From positions 57,677,530 through 57,741,529 of the forward strand of contig CM045763.1 of NCBI GenBank assembly GCA_025200525.1: DNA of 64,000 bases, written 5' to 3'. Under the pieces are notes generated by a model, which worked only from the letters and a program-made list of their open reading frames with translations, had not been told where the DNA came from and did not search any database. The position numbers were made by a program, and so were the translations under genes. Numbering within the stretch: position 1 is the first letter of the stretch; each line of letters begins with the position of its first letter. Source of the DNA: Camellia lanceoleosa. Taxonomy: Eukaryota; Streptophyta; Magnoliopsida; Ericales; Theaceae. Shown here one piece after another: positions 10,382 through 20,817 of the stretch.

Positions 10382-12677
10382 TATAGCGATCCGGGTCTAC
10401 CTTTTCTTTATTTGTCGTATCCAGACTCGGTTCCGTGGATGTGTTGTTGTCATACTCTTACCTCTATTCTCTACTCTGTACCTTTTGAGTTTTGGTTTGT
10501 TTTGGGCAAGTTGGGAATAGGTTGGTTGTGTCGAGAAACCTAGAAAAGTTGCCCAGAATTTGGCCTCTCCGCTCGAGCAGGGGTTTTGGCGCTTGAGCAG
10601 GGAAATCACCTATCCAGTTTTTCGTTTGCAGTGTTGGACGCTCGAGCGAGGGATTGGCCGCTCGAGCGGGAGTTTGTGTTTGACGCTAGAGCGGGAAGTT
10701 GAACACTCGAGCGGGGGACCTGTCTGCATAAGTTCTGAGAGTGTGCATCCGCCGCCGCTCGAGCGGGGGATTGGCCGCTCGAGCGGGAGTCTGTGAGTGC
10801 CGCTCGAGCGGGGGTTTGGCCGCCGAGAGCGGGTTAAAGCTCCGTGTTTTGACTTTTTCAAATCACTTTTTCACATCTCTTCTCTCTCTTACTTTTCCAA
10901 AAACCCCATTGTTGAGCTTCTCACTCTAGAGCTCTACCTTCTCTCTAAGTATTGATCTAGTAAGAGTGATTTACTCACCTTTGGCCTTTACAAAAAAGTT
11001 ATTGATCATCGAGGGCTATCTTTTGATCCGAAAAATTTGTGATTTGGAGCATTTTCGTTTTCTTCATCTTCTTGGTTGGGTGTCACCATTTGAGGTAGGG
11101 ATATCCTACCCCTCCTTATGGATTTTGTCTTTAAATTTTAACATTTTGATATGTTGGGTGTTGTTGGGTAAATTTGAAAAAGTTTGGGCCTTTTGTGTAA
11201 TTTTACAAAAGTTGGGATTTTGTTTGAAATAAACCTATATGCAAGTTTGGTATAAAAGAAATGAGATGGATGATGGATTGTGGATGAAAATAGAACCTTA
11301 GAGTTGTTTTGTTAATTAAGGGGATTTGCCCTAATTGTTTTAATTAATTAATGTATATAATTAATTAAAGGAAATGAGGAATTGAATTGGAAATGTTGAA
11401 ATTGGGAATGTATGGGACTAAAGGGTGTAGTTAAATCATTTATTGCTCACCAATTGAAATGTTGATATATTATCCATTTGTGTATTTATTTCCTGTTTAG
11501 AAATAATTGCTTTGGGCTACCGGTAGAGGTTAGTATTGATTGTTGTAGACAATGCATGATGATTAGGCAAACCAAAACTAATCAATTGGATGTGTCATAG
11601 AGTATGACGGTTGATAGAATACATTAACCTTATGTATTGATTGATTGTGTATATGACCAATGTGTTTATATGCAATATGTGTAGACGGTTGATAGAATAC
11701 ATTAACTTTATGTATTGATTGATTGCATATATGATTCTATGTTTATATGCATTGCTTGTGTATGGGAGGAGATGGGGGATGTACTCCACGGTTTAGGGGA
11801 AGATGGGGGATGTACCTCTAAACTGGTTAATGGTTAGGGGAAGATGGGGGATGGACCCAGGGATACAGCTCATATGCTCTCCCATTGTAGTGATGATACA
11901 GCTCATATGCTTATCTGTTGGAATGTTGATATAGCTCATATGCTTATCTGTTGTAGTGTGATATGGCTCATATGCTTATCTATTGAAATGTTTGTTTGAT
12001 TTGATATAGCACTAAAATGTATATCATCATCGTTTGTGAAGTATGGAAGTGGTCTATGTGTTATTGATACAACACCAAAATGTGTATCCACTTTGAATTT
12101 TGAAAGTGTTCTAGTGATGAACTATAATCTCATCAAATGTTTTGGCCAGAGTACTGAGCCTTGTTTTCAAACTCAAAGTTGAATAAGAAATGGAAAGTGA
12201 ATTGTAACATAGACTTGACTGTCATGGAATTGTAATAAGATATAAATGGAAGTGTAAGTGTTGACCATCTATCAGTTGTTAATCTTTTAGGCATTGTTCA
12301 TAGTTGGTTTAGTATACTTCTACTGGGCTGTGGCTCACCCTATATGGGAACATCATTTTGAGGTACAGGTAGCATGCCACCTCTAAGGACATAGCTTGAG
12401 AGGCTAGAGACGGACATACTTTTATTGTCTTATTTTCCTTGATTGTATTACATATAGATTCAAACCAAGGACTTAATGTGTAATTGAGTTAGTACTCTCT
12501 TTTGTAACCAAGTATTAACTTGGAAAGCTGTAAGCCCGTAGGCCATTTGCTTTTGTTGTAAACATATAATACTTTTGTAATGAAATACTCTGATGAATGG
12601 ATGATTGTGGACCTTTTATGTATCAATGCATGTCTCTATATGGATGGGTTTAACGTTATTATTTTGAGGGCGTTACA
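10382..12677 (+). mobile_element. Solo LTR, Tekay family A, with perfect 5-bp TSD
   Basis: The element begins TATAGCG and ends GCGTTACA, flanked by GACAA at 10377-10381 and GACAA at 12678-12682. It is 2,296 bp, opposite in orientation to the element at 592-9186, with the same landmarks (CTCGAG array, 'gggatgtactccacggtttagg', 'tgctttggg'). A solo LTR arises from recombination between the two LTRs of a full element. It contains a run of about four 'cagctcatatgcttatctgttg'-like units at 11865-11995. No gene lies within it. Confidence 0.95.
10560..10830. repeat. CGCTCGAGCG palindrome array in the solo LTR
   Basis: About eleven copies of cCGCTCGAGCGg or single-base variants (gcttgagc, gctagagc, cactcgagcg) with GC-rich spacers such as ggggattgg and ggagtttgtg. 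It is equivalent to the array at 2254-2500, but unit number and spacing differ. Both-strand reading frames here are by-products of the repeat. Confidence 0.85.
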
Positions 12678-12799
12678 GACAACGTATAGGCGACTAATGT
12701 GGTGACAAAATTATTTCGTCGCAGATCACTTTGGTGACGAAAATTTGATGTTTGAAGACAAAATGAGTTTGTCACCAAAGACTTTTTTTTGTTGTAGTG

Positions 12800-14657
12800 A
12801 ATCTCTAGCATGATTAGAAGGAGAATATATTTATGTATTGGCCATTGGTTGATTTCATAATTTAATATATATGCATGTGATTTCCTTTGGTACAAATTCA
12901 ATTTGCTCTATTTATCACTGGCATGCATAGAATAAAAAATAATAATAATAATGTGCCCAGTTTTTTTTTGGTGTCCGTGCCTTGTATGCAGCACATAGGA
13001 CTTGCCCAGAATTTTTATGAACTTCTATTGGTAGTCTTGGTTGGAATATTATATTATTATAAGATTGCATGCTACTGTTTTATTTCTCATTGTCTATGGT
13101 TACAATTACTTTTATTAGATAATTTATGGTTGATTGCTTCTAGTTTTTTCGTCTAATTCGCATGCCTATAGATTATTAAGTCCACTGTTTTTTCCTTTGG
13201 AAATTCAATGATTGTACATTATGCATTGTTATTCTCTAATTGCTTAGTTTAGTTAGAATGCTCCAGCATAATTTGTATACTTAATTGTTTTATTATGATT
13301 TTATTTTATGAGTATGATTCTATAATTTACCACTATGATTTGCATGTCTTTTTATTTTATAATTTTATAATATAATTTGCATGTTCATAAGTGTTTAAAT
13401 TTTTTTTGACATGCTCATTAGTTTTTAGTATAAACATCATGTTCAATATGGTTACGTACTAGATTAATTCACATGGTTTTATTTTCTAGATTTAAATCAA
13501 TTTTACATGCTTCTTATTATAGAATTCTTTACATGTTAATTACTATAGACTTATTTGCATGTTAATTGCTAGAATAATTTACAAGTTTATTACATGTTTA
13601 TTGTGATTCGAATTCTATGTAACTGTAGCATATTAAATTTTTAATTTAAGATTTTGGAGTTATAGAGTTTTGTAACTTGTCTAAATTTATGTACATGAAT
13701 ATTGTGTAATTTAATTGGGTGAATTAAAATTTGAATTTAATTTATTTATTCGGAGTTATAAGTTTAAATGTTTATTGTGAAGTAATTTCATTCATGACTC
13801 ATGACTATTAATTATTTATTTATTTATTTGGAGTTACAAATTTTATTTTAAAGTTGTAATTTAACTTGGAGTTACAAATTTTATTTTAAAGTTGTAATTT
13901 AATTTTGGAGTTACAAATTTTATTTTAAAGTTGTAATTTAATTGTGAAGTTACAAATTGTATTTTGTTTTGGTAACTTATCTAGCATTTTAATTCATTGG
14001 TTAGTGGTTTTTATTCAATAATTGGCTAGATGGTTTCAATTATTTTATTATATTTACTTTTTTCTTAGATTATTTGTTTGTATGTTGTTATGGTTTTTTG
14101 CTAATGGTTTTTTAAAGAAATACCTATGCGAAAGGGAATGGGAAAAAAAAAAAAACCAAATGAATATATTTGGATTGCACAAATGAAATTTATGGACTAT
14201 ATAATTTAAACATTTTTTGCTTGAGGTTTAGTAGTGGTTACTTGCCAATTTTTAAAGCAAGGTTGTTTGCTTGGCACATTAAAGCTTTTTATATGCTTGT
14301 ATTGTTGTAGCAATTTTTATATTGCTCGTAATTGTTAGCAATTTTATTTTAATTGCTTGTAAGTTTGGGACTAGTTTGTTTTAACCTAGTTCAGTCCTAG
14401 AAAATTTAATTTAAAAAAATTGTTTCTCATGGACTAGGAGCTAACATGCTCTTGAAAGTTTTGTCAAAGGGTTAACTGGGTTTTAAGTGGGACTGATGTG
14501 ACCCCTCCAGTCTTCTTGGAAACATTCTTGACCATGTTCAATTCTAGGTTAAGTGATGAGACTAGTTTTTAATTAAATTTCTAACTGTGGGATTTTCTAA
14601 GGGTTAAATTTAATTTCTAGAAACACAGAAAGTGATATTCTGTTGTATTCTTCAGAA
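12800..14657. other. AT-rich DNA without a gene; 38-39 bp tandem repeat
   Basis: Very T-rich sequence with no supported gene. At 13830-13970 a unit starting 'ggagttacaaattttatttt' is repeated about 3.5 times with a 38-39 bp step. The last few hundred bases may be the untranslated leader of the copia element that follows, but no 5' LTR or primer-binding site was found. Confidence 0.6.
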
Positions 14658-15593
14658 ATGGGAACTGTCACCAATGATGCTGCTACTGCTAATGTTGGTG
14701 GGGATCTAAACCCCGGGGCATCTGACTTGATAACCCCAACTATGACCTCTGTGGTCAACCTTGGTGTTATTCCAACTGTTTCGGGAGGACCGCTTAGTCA
14801 CTATGAGCGCACAGAGAAAATTGTCAGGGTGAATTTCAAGAGATGGCAGCAAAAGATGCTATTCTACTTGACCACACTAAACCTTGCAAAGGTTTTGAGC
14901 GAGGAGCCTCTAGCCGTGGCAGAGAATGAGCCAGACATGCAGAAAGTCATGGCACTTGACACATGGAAGCAAACAGACTATCTTTGCCGAAACTACGTAT
15001 TCAACAGCTTAGCAGACTCACTTTACAATGTGTTTTGTGCCAAGAGCTCAACAAAGGAGTTATGGGAATCTCTAGACAAGAAATATAGGACTGAGGACGC
15101 CGGGGCAAAGAAATTTGTCGTTGGCCGGTTCTTGGACTTTAAAATGGTATATTCAAAAACTGTGATAAGCCAAGTCCAAGAGTTCCAAGTGATCTTGCAT
15201 GAAATTCATGCTGAGGGGATGCCTTTGAACAAGTCATTCCAAGTTGCTGTGATCATTAAGAAACTTCCCAATGGTTGGAAGAACTTCAAGAACTACTTGA
15301 AGCACAAGTGCAATAAAATGTCAGTTGAAGAGCTGGTTGTCCGACTCCGAATTGAGAATGATAATAGAAAGAAAGAAGGGAGCACCTCCTCTGTGAAGGC
15401 CAATGTCATTAAGCATGGCAAATCATCTAGGGTGAGGAATAAGCCTCCTGTGAACAAGGGCTCCAAGTTGGGGCTAAAGGGTGGTGTTGCAAAGAAGCTG
15501 GCATACAAGCCACAAGAGCCTGGTTATCGGTTCTTAGGGAAGTGCTACAACTGTGGTAGTGAGGGGCATCGGGCTAGTGACTGCTACAAATAG
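14658..15593 (+). pseudogene. copia gag with zinc knuckle
   Basis: Encodes 311 residues from the ATG at 14658. [20 protein letters not shown] and [20 protein letters not shown] are typical of copia gag (UBN2 family), and the C-terminus carries the zinc knuckle [14 protein letters not shown]. Gag forms the particle and binds RNA. It is the only intact module. It ends at a TAG (15591-15593), after which the same frame continues in pol (KKPYKTK...), so one nonsense codon alone separates gag from pol at this point. Confidence 0.9.
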
Positions 15594-17036
15594 AAAAAGC
15601 CATACAAGACCAAACCTCGTGCTCACATGGCAGATATGCACGAGCACTCCCATGGTGAGGATGATATGCACTTATCTACCATTGTCTCTGAGGTGAATAT
15701 GGTGGGTTCAAACCCAAGAGAATGGTGGATTGATATTGGGGCTACATGCCACATCTGCTCTGAAAAGAAGTTGTTTACAACTTCTCACCGATTGTACAAC
15801 TTCGAGCCGGTTACAAACGGTGAAAAGTTGTTTATGGGGAATTTTGCTACCTCAATTGTTGAGGGGAAAGGAAAGGTGGTCCTGAAGTTGACTTCAAGAA
15901 AGGAGCTAACCTTGAATGAAGTCCTGTATGTTCTGGATATTCGTAAGAATCTTATCTCAAGGTCTCTTCTTAGCAAACATGATTTTCCCATGGTTTTTGA
16001 GCTTGACAAGGTCGTTCTGACCAAGAGTGGAGTGTATGTAAGTAAGGGCTATATGTTGGGGGGTATGTTTAAACTCAATGTAATGACTGTTATCCCAAAG
16101 AGAAAGAAAAATGTATCTTCTTCTGCTTACATACTTGAGTCTTCCAATTTGTGGCATGGTAGACTAGGACATGTGAATTTTGAATCTTTACGTAGATTAA
16201 TCAAGTTAGATCACATACCATGTTTTAAGATTAATCAGAAACACAAGTGTGAAACTTGTGTTGAAGTGAAGTTGGCAAGATCTTCGTTTCATTCTATTGA
16301 AAGAAGTTTAGAGCCATTGGACTTAGTGCATAGTGATGTGTGTGACTTAAAGTTTATATAATCACATGGTGCAATAAGTACTTCATCACTTTTATTGATG
16401 ATTGCACTAAGTATTGTTATGTGTATTTGCTCAAAAGCAAATATAAGGCTATTGACAAATTTGTTCTTTATAAGAATGAAGTTGAGAATCAATTAGGCCA
16501 CAAGATTAAGGCTTTAGGAAGTGATTGTGGTGGTGAGTATGAATTACCGTTTATTGAAATTTGTGCTTAATCCGGGATTATCCACCAAACCACGACACCT
16601 TATTCTCCTTAGTCAAATGGGATTGCTAAGTCGAAGAATAGGATGCTAAAGGAGATGATAAATGCAATGTTGCTAAGTTCTAGATTGCCACAAAACATAT
16701 GGGGGAAAGCAATTCTCTCAGCAAATTACATTCTGATAAAGTACCCTGGAAGAAGGTAGACAAGACCCCGTATGAGTTATGGAAAGGTATCAAACTTTCT
16801 TATAAATTCTTACGAATATGGGGGGTGTTTGCCAAAAGTGGCGGTGCCTACACCCAAGCGGGTTCAAATAGGACCGAAGTCAGTGAATTGTGTATTCATT
16901 GGATATACACATAATAGCAATGCATACCGATTTCTTGTGTATAGATTTGTTATTCCAGATATACACAAGAATACTATCATGGAATCGAGAAATGCGTCTT
17001 TTTTTGAAAATGTATTTCCGTGTCGTCTCTAAGAAG
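15594..17036 (+). pseudogene. copia protease and integrase
   Basis: The protease motif is WWIDIGATCHIC, where the usual Asp-Ser-Gly reads Asp-Ile-Gly. The integrase zinc domain is HGRLGHVNF...CETCVEVK near 16155-16270. After a frameshift at about 16360 the core continues with FITFIDDCTKYCYVYLL and LGSDCGGEY, but the motif that normally holds the catalytic Glu (NGxAERKN) reads NGIAKSKN, Glu to Lys. A stop follows at 16570 and another near 16616. Later fragments include VNCVFIGYTHNSNAYRF, the conserved post-core region. It is non-functional on at least two independent grounds. Confidence 0.85.
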
Positions 17037-17219
17037 GGATTTAGAGTTCTATAGAAGAGGTTGAAGGTGACAATGATCACATAGCTGATTAAATAGATGA
17101 TCACTTAGATAATCAAGTTGATGATCAAACTGAGGATGTAGATAAGCCAAGAAGGAGTAAGTGGGCTAGGACTGCAAAGCCTTTTGGTCCGAACTTATTG
17201 ACTTATATGTTAGAGGGAG

Positions 17220-18205
17220 AACCTTGAACTTTCCATGAAGCTGTGACTTCACTTGAAAGTCCTTTGTGGAAAGAAGCAATCAAAAATGAAATTGACTCCA
17301 TCTTGTAGAACCATACTTGGGAGTTGGTTAATCTATCCCCAAGTAGTAAGGCCTTGGGGAGTAAGTGGATCTTTAAAAGAAAGACAAAAGCTGATGGGTC
17401 AATTGATAAGTATAAAGCTAGACTAGTTATCAAAGGATACAAGCAGCGCGAAGGCCTGGATTACTTTGATATGTATTCACCTATGACAAGGATTACATCC
17501 ATTCACATTGTGATTGTGATAGCTGCTTTATGTGGTCTGGAGATACATCAGATGGATGTAAAGACAGTTTTCTTAAATGGAGATTTAGATGAAGAAATCT
17601 ACATGGAGCAACCTGAGAGGTTCTCCGCTCTAGGACAAAATAAGAAAGTCTATAAGCTTATCAAATCATTGTATGGTTTGAAGCAAGCTCCCAAGCAATG
17701 GCATGAAAAGTTTGACAACGCTATGTTGTCAAATGGATACAAAATCAATGAGTGTAACAAATGCGTATATATCAAAAATACTGACAGGGGTTATGTTGTT
17801 TTGTGTTTATACATAAATGACATACTCATTGTTGGCAGTAATGATGAAATGATTCGAACTACTAAGAGCTTGTTAAACTCTAAGTTTGACATAAAAGATA
17901 TGGGTCTTGTAGATATAATTCTGGGTGTTAAGATTACCAGAACATTTGATGGTATTGTACTTTTTCAATCTCATTATGTTAAGAAGATACTTGAGAAATT
18001 TGGCAAATCAGATACAAGTGTGTTTAGGACACAAGTAGACGTGAGTCTACATTTGACTAAGAATAATGGTGAGAGTGTTTCTCAGCTAGAATATTCTCAA
18101 GTCATTGGAAGTTTGATGTATCTGATGAACTGTACAAGGCCGGATATAGCCTACTCTGTTAGCAAGCTTAGTAGATACACGAGTAATCCGAATGCTACTC
18201 ATTGA
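17220..18205 (+). pseudogene. copia reverse transcriptase
   Basis: LGSKWIFKRKTKADGSIDKY, KARLVIKGYKQREGLDY, FLNGDLDEEIYMEQPE and SLYGLKQAPKQWHEKFD are hallmark copia RT blocks. The catalytic box reads YINDILIVG where YVDD is usual, so the first of the paired Asp is Asn. An upstream segment (FHEAVTSLESPLWKEAIKNE) precedes a stop at about 17307, and the block ends at a TGA after NPNATH. It cannot be active as it stands. Confidence 0.9.
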
Positions 18206-18660
18206 AGGGGCATTATGCGAGTGTTAGGTTATCTACGCTACACCCAGGGTTATGAGCTGCATTATACTAGATACCCAGCAGTACTAGAAAGGTATAGTGA
18301 CGCTAATTGGATATCTGATATAAAAGACTCTAAATCCACTAGTGGTTATGTGTTTATCCTTAAAGGGGCAACCATGTCTTAGAAATCTTCCAAGCAAACG
18401 TATATATCGAGATCAATGATAGAATCTGAGTTTATTGCTTTGGATAAAGCAACTAAAGAAGCTGAATGGCTTTACCAGTTTGTTGAGGATATTCCACGTT
18501 GGTCGAGACCTGTGCCAGCCATCTGTATTCATTGTGACAGCTAATTGGCGATTGGATGGGCACAGAGTAATATATATAATGAAAAGTCTAGACATATTCG
18601 TCATAGACAAAATTCCATACGGCAACTACTCTCGAACGGAGTTGTCGCTTTAAACTATGT
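18206..18660 (+). pseudogene. copia RNase H remnant
   Basis: The translation shows [20 protein letters not shown] and IESEFIALDKATKEAEWLYQ, the standard copia RNase H signatures, interrupted by a TAG at about 18379 and further changes beyond 18540. The stretch 18661-19348 after it has no reading frame and holds the usual spacer between pol and the 3' LTR. Confidence 0.85.
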
Positions 18661-19348
18661 AAATTTTTAGGACAACATTGCGGATTCACTAACCAAATGG
18701 TTAAATCAAGTATTAGTAGAGAAGTCCTCAAAAGGAATGAGGTTAAGGCCTTTAGTATAAGGTGTTATCAGAATGGAAACCCAACCTAGTTGACTAGAGA
18801 TCTTGAGATCTAGGTTCAATGGGACAACCTAATTGCGTGTGATGGTGGTATGCCATTGTGGAGGTTAAACCTCCAGTCATTTCTTTTATCAGTGATACCT
18901 GCAAGTACAGAGGTTAAGCTGAGCTTTTAATGACTCTAATGTGTTAAGCTGTTGAGCTGAGTATAGTAGGATACTCAAGTAGAGTCACCTATGTGAGTGT
19001 GAAGTAGAGCCGCTTCTATAAGAATTGACAGGGCTTATTTCTTTAAACTACTCACAAAACTAGGCTAGTGTTCCAAGGCCAAACCGAACACAACAGTGAG
19101 AACAAAACGATGGTTGGAGTAATTCCTATGTAAGGTCAGTTGTCTTGATTTACATAAACGGCAAAATAGTTCAAAACTTCATGTTCACTTGATAGCTAGT
19201 AAATCCGATAGACTTCACTAGGAGGGGTTCAAAGCCAAAAGCTACCCTTTCTGATGCTGGAGTTATTCCGTTGCACTCTCTCCGAGTCTTTATTGTGAAG
19301 CGTTGTCCGCTTGTTGTTATTCGGTCAATTTTTATTCATGTGGGGAAT

Positions 19349-20270
19349 TGTTGGAAGAATAATGATTTTTTGGTGACTTTAATGCAATATTAAAGTGGGT
19401 GCCAAACCTCAATTGAGGTAGATTAAAGTAGGTTTAGATTCTTTGTAATGTAATCTTTACACCACAAAAAGAATGACAAAAACCATTTAGGTTTGAATGA
19501 GAAATTGACTCATTAAGTTGGCCTCATAAAAGAGGTGTTGGGAAATGAGTAAAACTTCTATCTCACATTGATTATAGAAGAGAGCATTAATGGGTATTTA
19601 AAACCCATTTTTTGCCAAAAGGTACAAGCCCTTTGGGATATCCAAATTTTCTGAAGGAAGGGAATTATGGATGCTTTAAGGATGGACTTGGGCCAAGACT
19701 ATGGTCCAAGTTGGTTATGAAAAAATTGCCACACGCGCGCGCGCTGCCAGCTTGCCCGGGCCGGGTCAGGTCCGAGTCCAGTTCCGTGGGCCGTGGGTTG
19801 TGGGTCGTGGATCTTGGGACTTGGGACTTTGGACTTAGGCTTGGGCTTGCTAGAATGGATTGAGTGTGGGGGTTGGGCTTGGCCCACCCATCTTAATCTT
19901 TTTGGGTTATAGGAAAACCTAGTCTCCTCTATTGATAATGGAATTAAACCCATCAATTTTGTAGAATTAATTCAGGATTAATGCAGAATTAATTCATGTA
20001 TTTGTTGCAGGGGAGCCTCTTTCTCTCTCCCACTATGTGTATAAAACGAGTCCTTCTCTTTCAGCTTTCTACACCAGAAATTGCTGTTATTCTTGTCTTC
20101 CTAATTTTTCCAGTTTATTTTATATTCTTCCTGTAACAGAGTGCTGCAAAGTTCTGTTTGCTGAAGCTATTCAGTTGGTGCATTGTATAGCTGGTCCAAC
20201 CATCATATCCTGGGAGACAGACATCGAACAACCTCCAATACCCAACCGGTGAGGTGACGAATCTGTTTTA
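19349..20270 (+). repeat. Probable 3' LTR of the copia element
   Basis: It starts TGTTGGAAG right after 'gtggggaat', a poor polypurine tract. It contains a TATA box (tgtgtataaaacgag at 20035-20050) and a transcribed-looking R/U5 segment. The right edge is uncertain because no second copy is available for comparison; the part up to about 20270 still looks LTR-like. It includes a (CG)n patch at 19731-19744. Confidence 0.55.
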
Positions 20271-20514
20271 AGGACACTATCTAGTGCAGGCTTTGGTTTT
20301 CTTTCTTCTGCAATTTTATTTTTTTATGAATTTCTATATGTATAATTTCTAGCATGAAATTCAGATTGTTAAAAATATGAATGTATTTGATTTATGTTAT
20401 CACACAATTTATACAATAAATATTTCATATTGTGTGTTTTTTTTAAAAAATGAAAATGCATTATTAATTTTTTTTCATTTCATATATTATTTTCTTTATG
20501 TTGGTTTACTTTAG

Positions 20515-20817
20515 GGTCATGGTCATGATGTCTATATTTCTCAATGTCGACCAGAATCTCAATCTCAACCTCCCTTTGCCATTGGTCATACAAGTGTTCA
20601 TCATGTCATGTATCCTACGTATGATGTGAGTTATAATTGCTTACATACTTTACATTGAAACAGTAGTATACATTGTATCAATATTTTAATAAATTGAGCA
20701 CTATTGCAGGGAAATAACACGTCTCAGTCAATGCCTTTAGTCTATCCCACCCAAACATCGTTTCAGGAGTTGCTTCAAGGTACTAGTGTTCAACACTTTG
20801 TAGTCCAAATGTCGTAA
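20515..20817 (+). pseudogene. Two exon-like segments, unrecognised C-terminus
   Basis: 20515-20625 (37 codons, GHGHDVYISQCRPESQSQ...) lies between 'ttag' and 'gtgagt'. 20710-20817 (NTSQSMPLVYPTQTSFQELL..., ending in TAA) lies after 'ttgcag'. The two join in phase 0, so they look like the last exons of a gene rich in Gln, Ser and Pro. Nothing upstream continues them, and the family is not recognised. A transposon-encoded or captured gene tail is the likeliest reading. Confidence 0.3.

Larger units (their letters stand above)
10150..12799 (+). mobile_element. 3' end of a CACTA (En/Spm) transposon, interrupted by a solo LTR
   Basis: The right edge, ...tttttttgttgtagtg ending at 12799, is the inverse of CACTACAACAAAAAAA, the terminal repeat of plant CACTA elements. 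Inside it, on both sides of the inserted LTR (10150-10381 and 12683-12790), are dense subterminal motifs such as ggtgacgaaa, tttcgtcacc and cgtcgccaaaa in both orientations, the usual transposase-binding repeats. The left end of the element was not found; it may lie within or beyond the 1-9.8 kb transposon block. Confidence 0.8.
14658..20270 (+). mobile_element. Degenerate Ty1/copia retrotransposon, 5' LTR missing
   Basis: Domain order is gag, protease, integrase, reverse transcriptase, RNase H and then LTR. Integrase before RT is diagnostic of Ty1/copia. The reading frame is broken by stops and frameshifts, and several catalytic residues are changed. A 3' LTR begins near 19349 after a weak purine run; a matching 5' LTR was not seen upstream, so the element is 5'-truncated or its 5' LTR is too diverged. 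The right boundary is approximate. Confidence 0.88.

Noticed and set aside
10397..10929. Several frames on both strands with RSSGG/LAARAG peptides
   Set aside because: Repeat translation of the CTCGAG array in the solo LTR; no start context or conservation beyond the repeat.
12800..14600. Search for the 5' LTR of the copia element
   Set aside because: No sequence matching the TGTTGGAAG LTR start or the TATAAAA segment of 19349-20270 was found, and no iMet primer site; recorded as missing and not forced.
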